Of a stretch of DNA of 64,000 nucleotides, positions 49,843 to 58,891 are shown in pieces. Within the stretch, counting starts at the first letter, position 1, and each line of letters begins with the position of its first letter. The position numbers and the translations under genes are program-made. The notes beneath the pieces were generated by a model. That model was not told the origin of the DNA. It was given only the letters and a program-made list of their open reading frames with translations, and searched no databases. Source of the stretch: Bacillus amyloliquefaciens DSM 7 = ATCC 23350. Lineage in GTDB: Bacteria; Bacillota; Bacilli; Bacillales; Bacillaceae. The stretch lies in the NCBI RefSeq assembly GCF_000196735.1, contig NC_014551.1, positions 2,227,001 through 2,291,000 of the forward strand, in the 5' to 3' direction.

Positions 49843-50619
49843 TTATTCGGAAAGCGGGATGTTCAGAACCTGGCCTGTATACACATCGTTTCCGTTTAAC
49901 CCATTGTAACTGCGGATTTTTTCTTCGCCTGCACGGCTTTTATAATATTTCATTGAAATGCGGTAAAGCGTTTCTTTCGGCTGGACAGTATGCTGGACGG
50001 TCCGCACTTTTTGCTGGACGGTCTCCGCTTGATCACTGCCGGCAGCCGGAACTCGCTTTTCACGGACAGCCGGCGGAGACTGCTGTTTTGTCTCCGCGTA
50101 TTCGGTTTCTGTCGGCTTTACCTGTTTTTCTGAAGCTGTTTCCGTTTTTTTCGGTGTTTTTTCACTCGGTTTTTCTTTCGTTTTTTCAGATGGAGCCGCT
50201 TCTTTCTTTTCTTTGTCCTCAGACTTTTTTTCCGGCTTTTTTAAAAGAGCGGTTTCAGATGTTTCTTTCTGCACGTCCGCTTTCGGAATCACGGCAGGCG
50301 CGCTTTCACTGTGGTCTATAAAGACATCTTCATAATCCTTCGGGTCAAATCTGCTGCTGTTTGTCATATACAGAAGACCGAAAAAGACACCGATTGTCAC
50401 AACAATAAACAGGACGGTCAGAAAAGTGAACAGCGGCGTTTTTGTTTTGGTTTTTTCCTTCACCTGTTCTTCCTTTTTTTTACGCTCCTCTTTTACAGAT
50501 TGTCTTGTCGGGAGGCTGTCTTCAAGATATTCAATTTGTTCATCCGCGGCCGCGGCAATCTGCTGCTCGGCACGCAGCTGCTGAGCTTTTTTTCTTTCAA
50601 CTCTTGACATTTCCGTCAT
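49843..50619 (-). CDS. ypbE: YpbE, membrane-anchored LysM protein
   Basis: A 258-residue bitopic protein: cytoplasmic basic N-terminus, one membrane helix (FTFLTVLFIVVTIGVFFGLLY), a long Lys/Glu/Thr/Pro-rich spacer (about residues 110-205), and a C-terminal LysM domain (HTVQPKETLYRISMKYY...VYTGQVLNIPL) expected to bind peptidoglycan. ATG 50619 has AGGAGGGG; the much longer open frame upstream lies over ypbD on the same strand and is not coding. Confidence 0.88.
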   Translation of the reverse strand: MTEMSRVERKKAQQLRAEQQIAAAADEQIEYLEDSLPTRQSVKEERKKKEEQVKEKTKTKTPLFTFLTVLFIVVTIGVFFGLLYMTNSSRFDPKDYEDVFIDHSESAPAVIPKADVQKETSETALLKKPEKKSEDKEKKEAAPSEKTKEKPSEKTPKKTETASEKQVKPTETEYAETKQQSPPAVREKRVPAAGSDQAETVQQKVRTVQHTVQPKETLYRISMKYYKSRAGEEKIRSYNGLNGNDVYTGQVLNIPLSE

Positions 50620-51184
50620 GCAAACCCCTCCTAACATATTGAAAACGGACCTGACAGGCAAATACCGCATCAATAATAAAATGTGCTGTAACCGGAACGA
50701 ATAAATTACCGGTCCATTCATAGATAAGCCCCAGCAAAAGACTGATGCCCGCAACCATAATAAACAGAAGCCATTTCGCCAAGTATCTGAAATGAAGCAC
50801 GGTAAAAATAAAGCTGGCCGCCCATAAGCCGATATGTGTCTGCAGAACGCCTCTGAATAAAATCTCTTCGCTGAACGCAATGAGAAGCGTCAAAAACAAA
50901 ATGTGCAATACCGGCCTTTTCTTAAAAAGCAATACATTAATACCGCCGTCATCATATAAATTCGAAGGACACCATTTCATCACCGCCAGATCGGCAAAAA
51001 TGACAAGGACAGCAAGAGTTACACCGTACCATATGATATTATCGTCACGTATATGCCACAGCTTTAAAAAATCGTGAACATCGGTAAAACAGAAAAAGCC
51101 GATGACAGCAGAAGCCGCCAATATGAGCAATTGGGTGGCATAAAGCTGTATAACAATCTCCCTGTCTGAGAGCTGATGGATCAA
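50597..51184 (-). CDS. ypbD: YpbD, CPBP-family intramembrane protease-like protein
   Basis: A 195-residue membrane protein of the CAAX/bacteriocin-processing family. Motif 1 is SEEILFRGVLQT (Glu-Glu...Arg), motif 2 TVLHFRY, motif 3 AHFIIDAVFA. The start is a TTG at 51184 without a clear ribosome site, so the N-terminus is uncertain; it may depend on coupling to recS, which ends 14 bases upstream. Overlaps ypbE by 23 bases. Confidence 0.82.
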   Translation of the reverse strand: MIHQLSDREIVIQLYATQLLILAASAVIGFFCFTDVHDFLKLWHIRDDNIIWYGVTLAVLVIFADLAVMKWCPSNLYDDGGINVLLFKKRPVLHILFLTLLIAFSEEILFRGVLQTHIGLWAASFIFTVLHFRYLAKWLLFIMVAGISLLLGLIYEWTGNLFVPVTAHFIIDAVFACQVRFQYVRRGLHDGNVKS

Positions 51185-51198
51185 TTCGCTTTGCCGTT

Positions 51199-52689
51199 TC
51201 AGCTGAACTCACCCGCAGACTCTAAACCGAAAATCCGGTCTAATTCCAGCTTCCAATCTTCAAACCGCTCCATGTTTTTCCGTTCTCCTTTTTGCTCGTA
51301 TGGGGTCAGATCCATTCCGCAGCTGCTGCAGCATTGCCCGGTTGGACCTTCAGGCTCATACGATTCATCAAAGTAAGCTAATAGCGCTTCTCTTATACAT
51401 TCTTTCCGCTCCAATAACGCCGAAAAGCGGTTCATTTTATGCAGCTTCTTTTCCACGCGGCATGTCAGTTCTTCTTGCAGCTGCTCTTTATTGGTTTTTC
51501 CTTGCAGGTACAGGTGGATGGCCGTTCGCGCCTGTGTTTCCTGAACGCCCTTGCTTATCAGAACATCCCGAAGCTTTCGCTCATCGCTTGTACCGGCGTC
51601 CCGTATGACGGCCAGAATGCCTTCCAGGTCGTAATCGGACAAACTTTCTGTCTGAATAATCTGCTGCTGAAGCTCGGTATCGCCCGGCGCTCTCAGCAAA
51701 ATACTGACACTTGGGCTGCCGTCGCGGCCCGCTCTTCCGATTTCCTGCATAAAGGCCTCGGCCGTTTGGGGAGGATAAAAATGAATAACAAAGCGGATAT
51801 CAGACTTATCCACACCCATGCCGAACGCATTGGTGCAGCAAATGCAATCAAGCTGGTTATGGATAAATTGCTGCTGAATTAATATCCTGTCGCCTGTATC
51901 CATTCCCCCGTGATAATAATCCGTCCGCTTTCCCGTTTTTTCGTTCAGCTCGGCCGCAAGCTCTTCCGCCCATTTTCTGGTCGGACAATATACGATGCCC
52001 GGGCCCTCGAGCTTTTCGGCAAGCTCTGTGACCCTGCTGATTTTTTCGGCATTATCAGCCACATGTTCAATCGCCAAGAGAATATTCGGCCGGTTGACCG
52101 AATATAGATGGCGCACCGCATGCTCAAGTCCGAGCACATCCGTCACATCCCTGAGCGTTTCTTTCGTCGCTGTCGCGGTCAGCGCCAATACAGGCGGCTT
52201 GCCGAGTGCTTGCCTGAAAGGTCCGAGCTTTGAATAATCAGGCCTGAAATCATGTCCCCACTCTGATATGCAATGAGCCTCATCAATGACAAATAAACTG
52301 ACCGGGACGTTTTTCAAACGATTCAGCACATAAGGTGACGAGAGGGCTTCAGGAGACATATAAAGAAATTTGTAACGGCTGATGTTGCTGAGGACAAAAT
52401 GCCGCTCGTCAGAATTCAGCATGCTGTTTAATGCCGCAACCCGCTTTTCTCCTTTCGCTTTCAGCTGCTGCACCTGATCTTCCATTAATGAAAGAAGAGG
52501 TGAAATAATCAGTACCAGCCCGTCCATTATGTAACCCGGAAGCTGATAGCATAATGATTTCCCCCCGCCTGTCGGAAGCATGGCAATCGTATCCTTCTTT
52601 TGAAGCACGCTGGTGATGATTTCTTCCTGCCCTTTTTTAAACGAATGCAAACCAAAATTCCGGTATAAAGCTTTGTGCAGCTCAGTCAT
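51199..52689 (-). CDS. recS: RecS, RecQ-family DNA helicase
   Basis: A 496-residue superfamily 2 helicase (YpbC/RecS in B. subtilis). Walker A LPTGGGKSLCYQLP, DEAH box VIDEAHCISEWGHDFRP, TATAT motif III, and motif VI IGRAGRDG. The C-terminal zinc region has CIREALLAYFDE and CCSSCG. It lacks the HRDC domain of the longer RecQ. It overlaps ypbB by 8 bases. Confidence 0.93.
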   Translation of the reverse strand: MTELHKALYRNFGLHSFKKGQEEIITSVLQKKDTIAMLPTGGGKSLCYQLPGYIMDGLVLIISPLLSLMEDQVQQLKAKGEKRVAALNSMLNSDERHFVLSNISRYKFLYMSPEALSSPYVLNRLKNVPVSLFVIDEAHCISEWGHDFRPDYSKLGPFRQALGKPPVLALTATATKETLRDVTDVLGLEHAVRHLYSVNRPNILLAIEHVADNAEKISRVTELAEKLEGPGIVYCPTRKWAEELAAELNEKTGKRTDYYHGGMDTGDRILIQQQFIHNQLDCICCTNAFGMGVDKSDIRFVIHFYPPQTAEAFMQEIGRAGRDGSPSVSILLRAPGDTELQQQIIQTESLSDYDLEGILAVIRDAGTSDERKLRDVLISKGVQETQARTAIHLYLQGKTNKEQLQEELTCRVEKKLHKMNRFSALLERKECIREALLAYFDESYEPEGPTGQCCSSCGMDLTPYEQKGERKNMERFEDWKLELDRIFGLESAGEFS

Positions 52690-53740
52690 GCTGTTTCACC
52701 GTCTTTGCCAGCGCCAGCCTGATCTGAAAATAGCTGAAGCGCATCTGCATTCCTTCGCGAATCCGTTTAATTTTATTCGTTTGATGCTGTTTTGCAAATG
52801 CCGTTATCATACGCTGTTCCTCTTCAGAAATGTACTGTTCTATAAAAAATGCAGGCTGATGCAGCGATATTTCTACGATATGATCTTCGATTGTGGCAGT
52901 TTTTAAATTTCTGATTGCGGCGATCCGTTCAATCGGAAACCCTTTTTCCAAGAGCTCATAGGTTTTTCTGGCAGACTGCGTGAGCGCGCTTTCCGACTGC
53001 AGGTCGGACAACAGTTCGCGCAGAGCTGGATGTGCACATTGCGGAAGCGATTGAATAACATAATGTACCGCTCCCCAAAACTGAACGGACACATACCATT
53101 CATCTTCGTTCAGCTGAAGAGCGAGCTGCTTATTCGTGCTGCCGATTCTGTCGAATGAGGTTAGAGAATAGACGAAAATAAGCGCCTGCCGTTCACTTAC
53201 GCCTTGCAGAAGCTGAAACAGCGTGTCATGCATTTGGACGGAGAGTTCTTTGACATCTCTGGTTTTCCGCATAAACCGTTTGACCCATCTCAGCGTCTGT
53301 ACATCGTTTGTAACCGGGATATATTGACTGCATTGATGCTCTTTGTTTGACAGGACTTGAATGAGCAGGGACAGCCGCTTCCAGAGGATGACAGCCGGCG
53401 TTTGATAATTCGCGCCGTGGCAGTGCTTCGGCCAAGGCCGCTCTGCAAACGCCCGTTCAAGCGTTTGAACGCCGCGTGCAGTCACTTTCCACGTTCCCTC
53501 TTCTTTTCCGGCTGTAATGTATGAGTCTCCGGTGAGTTTATGCATCGAAGCAGCAATATCGCCGCGTTCGCACTGTGAAGCCATGCCGAAATATTTAGCG
53601 ATCTGAAATAAGCCCGCATCCTGAATGGTTTGAGACGACTTTTTTCCTTTTAATAAATGAAACACGGCACTCGGAGTCCGTTCGCCGTCTATTTTGTCCA
53701 GACAGTCGAGAACCACGGTATCAAAGTAGTTTATCGCCAA
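52682..53740 (-). CDS. ypbB: YpbB, helicase-associated HTH protein
   Basis: A roughly 352-residue protein. The C-terminal half holds a helix-turn-helix typical of the HTH_40/RQC-linked family (KTYELLEKGFPIERIAAIRN). Overlap with recS suggests they act together, YpbB perhaps supplying a DNA-binding module missing in the short helicase; that is inference. The start is uncertain: TTG 53740 has AGGTG eight bases upstream, while GTG 53749 and TTG 53746 are alternatives. Confidence 0.82.
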   Translation of the reverse strand: MAINYFDTVVLDCLDKIDGERTPSAVFHLLKGKKSSQTIQDAGLFQIAKYFGMASQCERGDIAASMHKLTGDSYITAGKEEGTWKVTARGVQTLERAFAERPWPKHCHGANYQTPAVILWKRLSLLIQVLSNKEHQCSQYIPVTNDVQTLRWVKRFMRKTRDVKELSVQMHDTLFQLLQGVSERQALIFVYSLTSFDRIGSTNKQLALQLNEDEWYVSVQFWGAVHYVIQSLPQCAHPALRELLSDLQSESALTQSARKTYELLEKGFPIERIAAIRNLKTATIEDHIVEISLHQPAFFIEQYISEEEQRMITAFAKQHQTNKIKRIREGMQMRFSYFQIRLALAKTVKQHD

Positions 53741-54258
<518 letters not shown>

Positions 54259-54292
54259 AAAAGCCCTCCCCGTGAGAGGAGCTTTATACGTG

Positions 54293-54333
54293 AATAAGAC
54301 TCCGGCTGTTATCGGCCGGAGTCTTATTTTTTT
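54293..54333 (+). terminator. Terminator of fer
   Basis: A 14-bp stem AATAAGACTCCGGC with its complement, 8-base loop, then seven T. Confidence 0.9.
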
Positions 54334-54349
54334 GCCGATCCAACAAACA

Positions 54350-54388
54350 AAAAAAAGCGCCCGGCCTGTGTTTTACGAGGCGGACGCT
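54350..54388 (-). terminator. Terminator of ribU
   Basis: Minus strand: AGCGTCCG/CGGGCGCT (one G-U) followed by eight T, just after the ribU stop. Confidence 0.82.
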
Positions 54389-54396
54389 TTCAGTCA

Positions 54397-54969
54397 TTAT
54401 TGTGTTTGAACGCTGCGTTTTTGCTCAATCCAAGGTTTAAGCTTCGTAAAGATGAACGTAAATACGATGGTGATGATAATGCCTTTCACAATGTTAAACG
54501 GCAGAATTCCCGCAACAACCGCTGTTTTTAACTGGCTGTTTGACAGTGCCGGTGAATGCAAAAACCAAGTATACGCGGGCAGGATGAGAATATAGTTCAA
54601 AATACTCATCAGAACAGTCATCGCCGCGGTTCCGGCCAGCAGGCTCACCGCAAGCCCTTTTGCAGACTTGAGTTTTTTAAACATAAACGCCGTCGGCAGG
54701 ATAAACAGCGTCCCCGCGATAAAATTGGCCGCCTGCCCGACAGGCACGCCGGCCATGCTTCCTTGAATGATATACTGCAGAATATTTTTAATCGCTTCAA
54801 CCGCAATCCCCGCCGCAGGCCCGTAAACCAAAATGGCGATAATTGCAGGAACGTCACTGAAATCAATTTTCAAGTAATCCGGCAGACCCGGAAACGGGAA
54901 ATTTAACAGCATAAGCACAAAGGCAATGCTGCTAAGCATACTGATAACAACTAATTTTTTTACTTTCAC
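54397..54969 (-). CDS. ribU: RibU (YpaA), riboflavin ECF transporter S component
   Basis: A 190-residue, six-helix substrate-binding subunit of the riboflavin ECF transporter (also fmnP). The N-terminal riboflavin-site segment is LNFPFPGLPDYLKIDFSDVP. It works with the shared EcfA1A2T energising module encoded elsewhere. The start is a GTG at 54969 with AAGGAG upstream. Expression is controlled by the FMN riboswitch in its leader. Confidence 0.96.
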   Translation of the reverse strand: MKVKKLVVISMLSSIAFVLMLLNFPFPGLPDYLKIDFSDVPAIIAILVYGPAAGIAVEAIKNILQYIIQGSMAGVPVGQAANFIAGTLFILPTAFMFKKLKSAKGLAVSLLAGTAAMTVLMSILNYILILPAYTWFLHSPALSNSQLKTAVVAGILPFNIVKGIIITIVFTFIFTKLKPWIEQKRSVQTQ

Positions 54970-55029
54970 AATGCTCTCTCCTTTTCGATCAAATCTCTCG
55001 AAAAGAGGAAAGGTTCTTTACACCTCAAT

Positions 55030-55056
55030 AAAAAAACCGCTTTTATAAAAAAGCGG
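55030..55056 (-). terminator. Riboswitch-controlled terminator in the ribU leader
   Basis: Minus strand: 8-bp stem CCGCTTTT/AAAAGCGG, 4-base loop, then TTTTTTT. A separate pairing between ACGTTTTGAT and ATCAAACGT lies between it and the aptamer and could act in the switch. Confidence 0.85.
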
Positions 55057-55116
55057 GAGTTTACTAAGGCTTAGCAAAGAAACGTTTGATATGAGCATCA
55101 AAACGTCTGCTGAACC

Positions 55117-55248
55117 TCCATCTTCTCCCATCCAGACTATACTGTCGGCTCCGGAATCTCACCGGATCCTGCCGCCGAAGCAGCTCGCGGGCTTAGAGTA
55201 TGATACTCATCACCGCCGGTAGGGAATTTCACCCTGCCCCGAAGATTG
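55117..55248 (-). promoter_or_regulatory. FMN riboswitch (RFN element)
   Basis: On the minus strand the conserved RFN blocks are in order: ATCTTCGGGGCAGGGTGAAA, TTCCCTACCGGCGGTGAT, then AGCCCGCGAGC, GGCAGGATCCGGTGAGATTC, CCGGAGCCGACAGTATAGTC and TGGATGGGAGAAGATGG. This is the full aptamer binding FMN, which shuts off ribU when flavin is plentiful. Confidence 0.97.
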
Positions 55249-55267
55249 ATCTTATGAATTTATTCAC

Positions 55268-55296
55268 ATTATATATGATCACATTGCAATTGTATA
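55268..55296 (-). promoter_or_regulatory. Promoter of the FMN riboswitch-ribU transcript
   Basis: Minus strand: TATACA (55296-55291), 17-base spacer, perfect TATAAT (55273-55268), starting transcription about 12 bases before the aptamer. Confidence 0.6.
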
Positions 55297-55388
55297 GCGA
55301 ACTGCTCAATTTTATATAAAATATTGGCGAAACTCATTTTTTAACTGAATGAGCGGTTTCCTTTTCTCCTTTACTGCGTCAATACGCA

Positions 55389-55417
55389 TTGACACTCTAT
55401 TGAGAATATGATAAATT
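55389..55417 (+). promoter_or_regulatory. serA promoter
   Basis: Perfect TTGACA (55389-55394), 17-base spacer, TAAATT (55412-55417), about 40 bases upstream of the serA start. Confidence 0.7.
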
Positions 55418-55457
55418 ATCAGATATTTAGTCAGCTAAACTAGGAGGAAATCTAACA

Positions 55458-57035
55458 ATGTTTCGAGTTTTGGTCTCAGATAAGATGAGCAATGACGGCT
55501 TAAAGCCGCTGATGGAATCAGACTTTATAGAAATTGTTCAAAAAAACGTCGCGGATGCAGAAGATGAATTACATACCTTTGATGCCCTGTTAGTCCGCAG
55601 TGCCACGAAAGTAACCGAAGAATTGTTTGAAAAAATGACCTCTTTAAAAATCGTCGGCAGAGCCGGTGTCGGGGTGGATAACATCGACATCGATGAGGCC
55701 ACAAAACATGGAGTTATCGTGATAAATGCGCCAAACGGAAACACGATTTCAACGGCAGAGCATACATTCGCGATGATTTCTTCATTAATGAGACACATCC
55801 CGCAAGCCAATATCTCAGTAAAATCTAGAGAATGGAACCGGACGGCTTTTGTCGGGGCGGAACTCTACGGAAAGACTCTGGGAATTATCGGTCTCGGCCG
55901 GATCGGAAGCGAGATCGCCCAGCGCGCCAGAGCGTTCGGTATGACGGTTCATGTGTTCGATCCGTTCTTAACCGAAGAAAGAGCCGGCAAAATCGGGGTA
56001 AACAGCCGGACCTTCGAAGAAGTGCTTGAAAGTGCGGATATCATTACCGTTCACACGCCTTTAACAAAGGAAACAAAAGGACTGCTTAATAGAGAGACCA
56101 TCGCCAAAACGAAAAAAGGCGTCCGCCTTATTAACTGCGCAAGAGGCGGAATCATTGATGAAGCGGCGCTTTTGGAAGCACTGGAAAGCGGGCATGTCGC
56201 AGGCGCTGCGCTTGACGTGTTTGAAGTGGAGCCGCCTGTTGAATCTAAACTTCCCGACCATCCGTTAGTGATTGCCACACCTCACTTAGGCGCTTCAACG
56301 AAAGAAGCACAGCTGAATGTTGCGGCGCAGGTTTCTGAAGAAGTGCTTCAATTTGCAAAAGGCCTGCCTGTCATGTCAGCGATCAACCTGCCAGCGATGA
56401 CGAAGGATGAATTCAAAAAAATTCAGCCTTATCACCAAATTGCCGATAAAATCGGAAGTCTCGTGTCACAATGTATGAAGGAACCCGTCAAAGATGTTGC
56501 GATTCAATATGAAGGCACCATCGCCAAATTTGAAACATCGTTTATTACAAAAAGCCTGCTGTCCGGCTTCTTAAAACCGCGTGTAGACTCAACGGTCAAT
56601 GAAGTGAATGCCGGCGGTGTCGCAAAAGAACGCGGAATCAGCTTCAGCGAAAAGATTTCCTCCAATGAATCAGGATATGATAACTTCATCAGCGTAAAAG
56701 TGACCGGAGACCGGAGCACCTTTACGTTAACGGCTACGTATATCCCTCACTTCGGTGAAAGAATCGTTGAACTGAACGGCTTTAATATTGACTTACATCC
56801 TGCCGGCCACCTCGTATATATCCAGCATCAGGATACGACTGGCGTAATCGGACGCGTCGGACGCATCCTCGGCGATAACGATATCAATATCGCCACCATG
56901 CAGGTAGGCCGTAAAGAAAAAGGCGGAGAAGCCATTATGATGCTTTCTTTTGATAAACACCTGGATGATAAAGTCGTCAATGAGCTGGCTTCAATTCAGG
57001 ATATTGTCTCAGTTAAATTGATTGACCTTCCGTAA
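55458..57035 (+). CDS. serA: D-3-phosphoglycerate dehydrogenase
   Basis: A 525-residue long-form SerA, first enzyme of serine synthesis. NAD loop GLGRIGSE near residue 147, catalytic Arg in NCARGGIIDE, Glu in EPPVE and His in TPHLGAST. It is followed by an intervening (ASB) domain and a C-terminal ACT domain (TTGVIGRVGRILGDNDINIATM). ATG follows TAGGAGG. Confidence 0.97.
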   Translation: MFRVLVSDKMSNDGLKPLMESDFIEIVQKNVADAEDELHTFDALLVRSATKVTEELFEKMTSLKIVGRAGVGVDNIDIDEATKHGVIVINAPNGNTISTAEHTFAMISSLMRHIPQANISVKSREWNRTAFVGAELYGKTLGIIGLGRIGSEIAQRARAFGMTVHVFDPFLTEERAGKIGVNSRTFEEVLESADIITVHTPLTKETKGLLNRETIAKTKKGVRLINCARGGIIDEAALLEALESGHVAGAALDVFEVEPPVESKLPDHPLVIATPHLGASTKEAQLNVAAQVSEEVLQFAKGLPVMSAINLPAMTKDEFKKIQPYHQIADKIGSLVSQCMKEPVKDVAIQYEGTIAKFETSFITKSLLSGFLKPRVDSTVNEVNAGGVAKERGISFSEKISSNESGYDNFISVKVTGDRSTFTLTATYIPHFGERIVELNGFNIDLHPAGHLVYIQHQDTTGVIGRVGRILGDNDINIATMQVGRKEKGGEAIMMLSFDKHLDDKVVNELASIQDIVSVKLIDLP

Positions 57036-57040
57036 CAGAC

Positions 57041-57074
57041 AAAAACCCAAAACATATAAATGTTTTGGGTTTTT
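57041..57074. terminator. Bidirectional terminator between serA and rsiX
   Basis: A perfect 14-bp stem AAAAACCCAAAACA/TGTTTTGGGTTTTT with a 6-base loop; usable by serA (plus) and rsiX (minus). Confidence 0.9.
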
Positions 57075-57079
57075 AACGT

Positions 57080-58180
57080 TTAATGGATGGGAAGCGGATT
57101 AGGCGCGGCAGGCACAGCGATTGGTTTTGTCACATCATAATTACCGACTTTCTTTGCACGCGCATGTGTGAACAGCACCTCAGAAAAACCGAATTCCTTC
57201 GCGGTTAACAAAAGTCCTTCGATCATTAAAATCCCTTCTAGCGAATCTTCCACCGTATGTTTTTCGGACAATTGGATTTGCAGCTGCCGGCCGTTTTTAA
57301 TTTCGGATACTGATGCAATCGCATCTGCTTCAATGACGCCTGCGGTCTGTGAGTCTTTATCTGTTTTCATTCCGTCAATGGCTTGCTCTACTGAAGAATA
57401 GGTTTGTTCCGACGGAATGAGATACTCTTGTCCCAGATTGTCACGGTAAGAAAAATACGCCCGTTTTGCCTGCTTATGTACGGACATCTCAGCGGCAATA
57501 CCGTATGCTTTATAAAGATCCTGTCCTGCTCCATTTTGAATCTTTGTCATTTTAATCCGCTCGTAAGGACTCCAGGTCAAAGTCTCTTTCAGCACCTTTT
57601 TCAATAAATCAGCTTCGGCCACTGATTCAATTGATAGCCGTCCGTTTACTTGTACAAGCAGATCCTTCTTATCCGCACTTACTTGAACACCGTCCAAAAG
57701 CCGGGGTACAGACAGGAAAGATTCGGGCACTTCCAGGTTTTCTGCCTCGGATAAAGCCTCTGAAACCGATTCGTCGGGCTTCCTTTTTTCAAAACTGATC
57801 GGAATAACGGCGGATGTTTCTGAATCGGCAAACGCCAACGTAATGTATTTGTTTTTGTTTTGGTTTGAGACGACAAACGTCTTCTGTTCCGGCTTGACTG
57901 AAGCTGACTGACTGGCTTTTTCAACCTGACTGCTGTCAGCTGTAAGATCACCGGAAGATTCGTTTCTTGTCAGCAGGTGAGGAGATATAATCAGAGCGAT
58001 GCACAATGCGCAGATGGCGGCTGTTGCGGGGCCGATCCTGCTTCGGGCCGGTTTTTTTCTATACTGTTTACCCGTTTCAATATTCCGGTAAATGGCCTCT
58101 GGTGAACGATGATCTCTAACCGCCGGAAGTTGTCTTAACAACTCCTCTACTCTTTCTTCGTTCCAATATGACTTCATCAT
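57080..58180 (-). CDS. rsiX: RsiX, anti-SigX factor
   Basis: A 366-residue bitopic protein: cytoplasmic N-terminus that should hold SigX, one membrane helix (about residues 50-68, IGPATAAICALCIALIIS) and a long exported domain with negative-regulator features (GLLLTAKEFGFSEVLF). The ATG pair at 58180 has GGAGGA nine bases upstream. It overlaps sigX by 65 bases, so the two are translated together. Confidence 0.93.
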   Translation of the reverse strand: MMKSYWNEERVEELLRQLPAVRDHRSPEAIYRNIETGKQYRKKPARSRIGPATAAICALCIALIISPHLLTRNESSGDLTADSSQVEKASQSASVKPEQKTFVVSNQNKNKYITLAFADSETSAVIPISFEKRKPDESVSEALSEAENLEVPESFLSVPRLLDGVQVSADKKDLLVQVNGRLSIESVAEADLLKKVLKETLTWSPYERIKMTKIQNGAGQDLYKAYGIAAEMSVHKQAKRAYFSYRDNLGQEYLIPSEQTYSSVEQAIDGMKTDKDSQTAGVIEADAIASVSEIKNGRQLQIQLSEKHTVEDSLEGILMIEGLLLTAKEFGFSEVLFTHARAKKVGNYDVTKPIAVPAAPNPLPIH

Positions 58181-58700
58181 CCATTAGCTCCTCCCTCAAA
58201 AGCTCCATCTGTTTCCGAAGTATTTTGAGCCCTCTGTGTTGGGTCGTTTTGACTTTGCTTTCCGAGAAGCCGAGAGCGGCAGCTGTTTCCTGAATGGAAT
58301 ATCCCTGAATAAATCTCAAGATAATAACAGCTCTTTGATCAATGGTGCAGTGATCAAGCGCGGTATAAATTTCCCGGACATTTTCATGCTGTACGGCGAG
58401 TTCGTCCGGAAGCAAATGCTGATCTCTGACATCTTGTGTATCCCAATCAAACGTACCCATAATACGCTGTCTGATCGTCTGCTGCTTGCGGAACCAGTCA
58501 ATCGCCACATGGCGCGCGATGGACAACAGCCATGTTTTTTCACTGCTTCTACCTTCGAATGTATGATAGGAATTCAAGACGCGGATATACACTTCCTGCG
58601 CCAAATCCTCAGCCTGTGTTTTATCTTTTACCATATAAAATAAAAATTGGTATAAATCTTGATGATATGCATCATATAATATCTGAAAGGTTTCTTCCAT
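58116..58700 (-). CDS. sigX: SigX, ECF-type sigma factor
   Basis: A 194-residue extracytoplasmic-function sigma factor. Region 2 has DLYQFLFYMVKDKTQAEDLAQEVYIRV and WLLSIARHVAIDWFRK; region 4 has the HTH YSIQETAAALGFSESKVKTTQHRG. Known regulon: cell-surface charge modification (dlt, pss). The ATG follows GGAGGGG. A SigX-type promoter upstream indicates autoregulation. Confidence 0.96.
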   Translation of the reverse strand: MEETFQILYDAYHQDLYQFLFYMVKDKTQAEDLAQEVYIRVLNSYHTFEGRSSEKTWLLSIARHVAIDWFRKQQTIRQRIMGTFDWDTQDVRDQHLLPDELAVQHENVREIYTALDHCTIDQRAVIILRFIQGYSIQETAAALGFSESKVKTTQHRGLKILRKQMELLREELMDDEVILERRKSRGVVKTTSGG

Positions 58701-58725
58701 GGGAAGCCCCTCCGTTCACTTTTTT

Positions 58726-58752
58726 GTCGTATAAATGCGTTGAAAAGTTACA
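58726..58752 (-). promoter_or_regulatory. SigX-dependent autoregulatory promoter
   Basis: Minus strand: TGTAAC (58752-58747), 17-base spacer, CGAC (58729-58726). This matches the ECF SigX consensus exactly and lies 26 bases before the sigX ATG. Confidence 0.85.
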
Positions 58753-58833
58753 TTACAACTATATTACGAGAAACTGGAATTTGGAAGGGAATTTATATTA
58801 ACATATTCTTAAATTTTTAAAGGGGAAATTAAC

Positions 58834-58864
58834 AAAAAAACACCCGCATGTTCTGCGGGTGTTT
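58834..58864 (-). terminator. Terminator of resE
   Basis: Minus strand: 11-bp stem AAACACCCGCA/TGCGGGTGTTT, 5-base loop, then TTTT. About 28 bases after the resE stop. Confidence 0.88.
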
Positions 58865-58891
58865 CGTATGGAACAAGATTGTTCGTCAATT

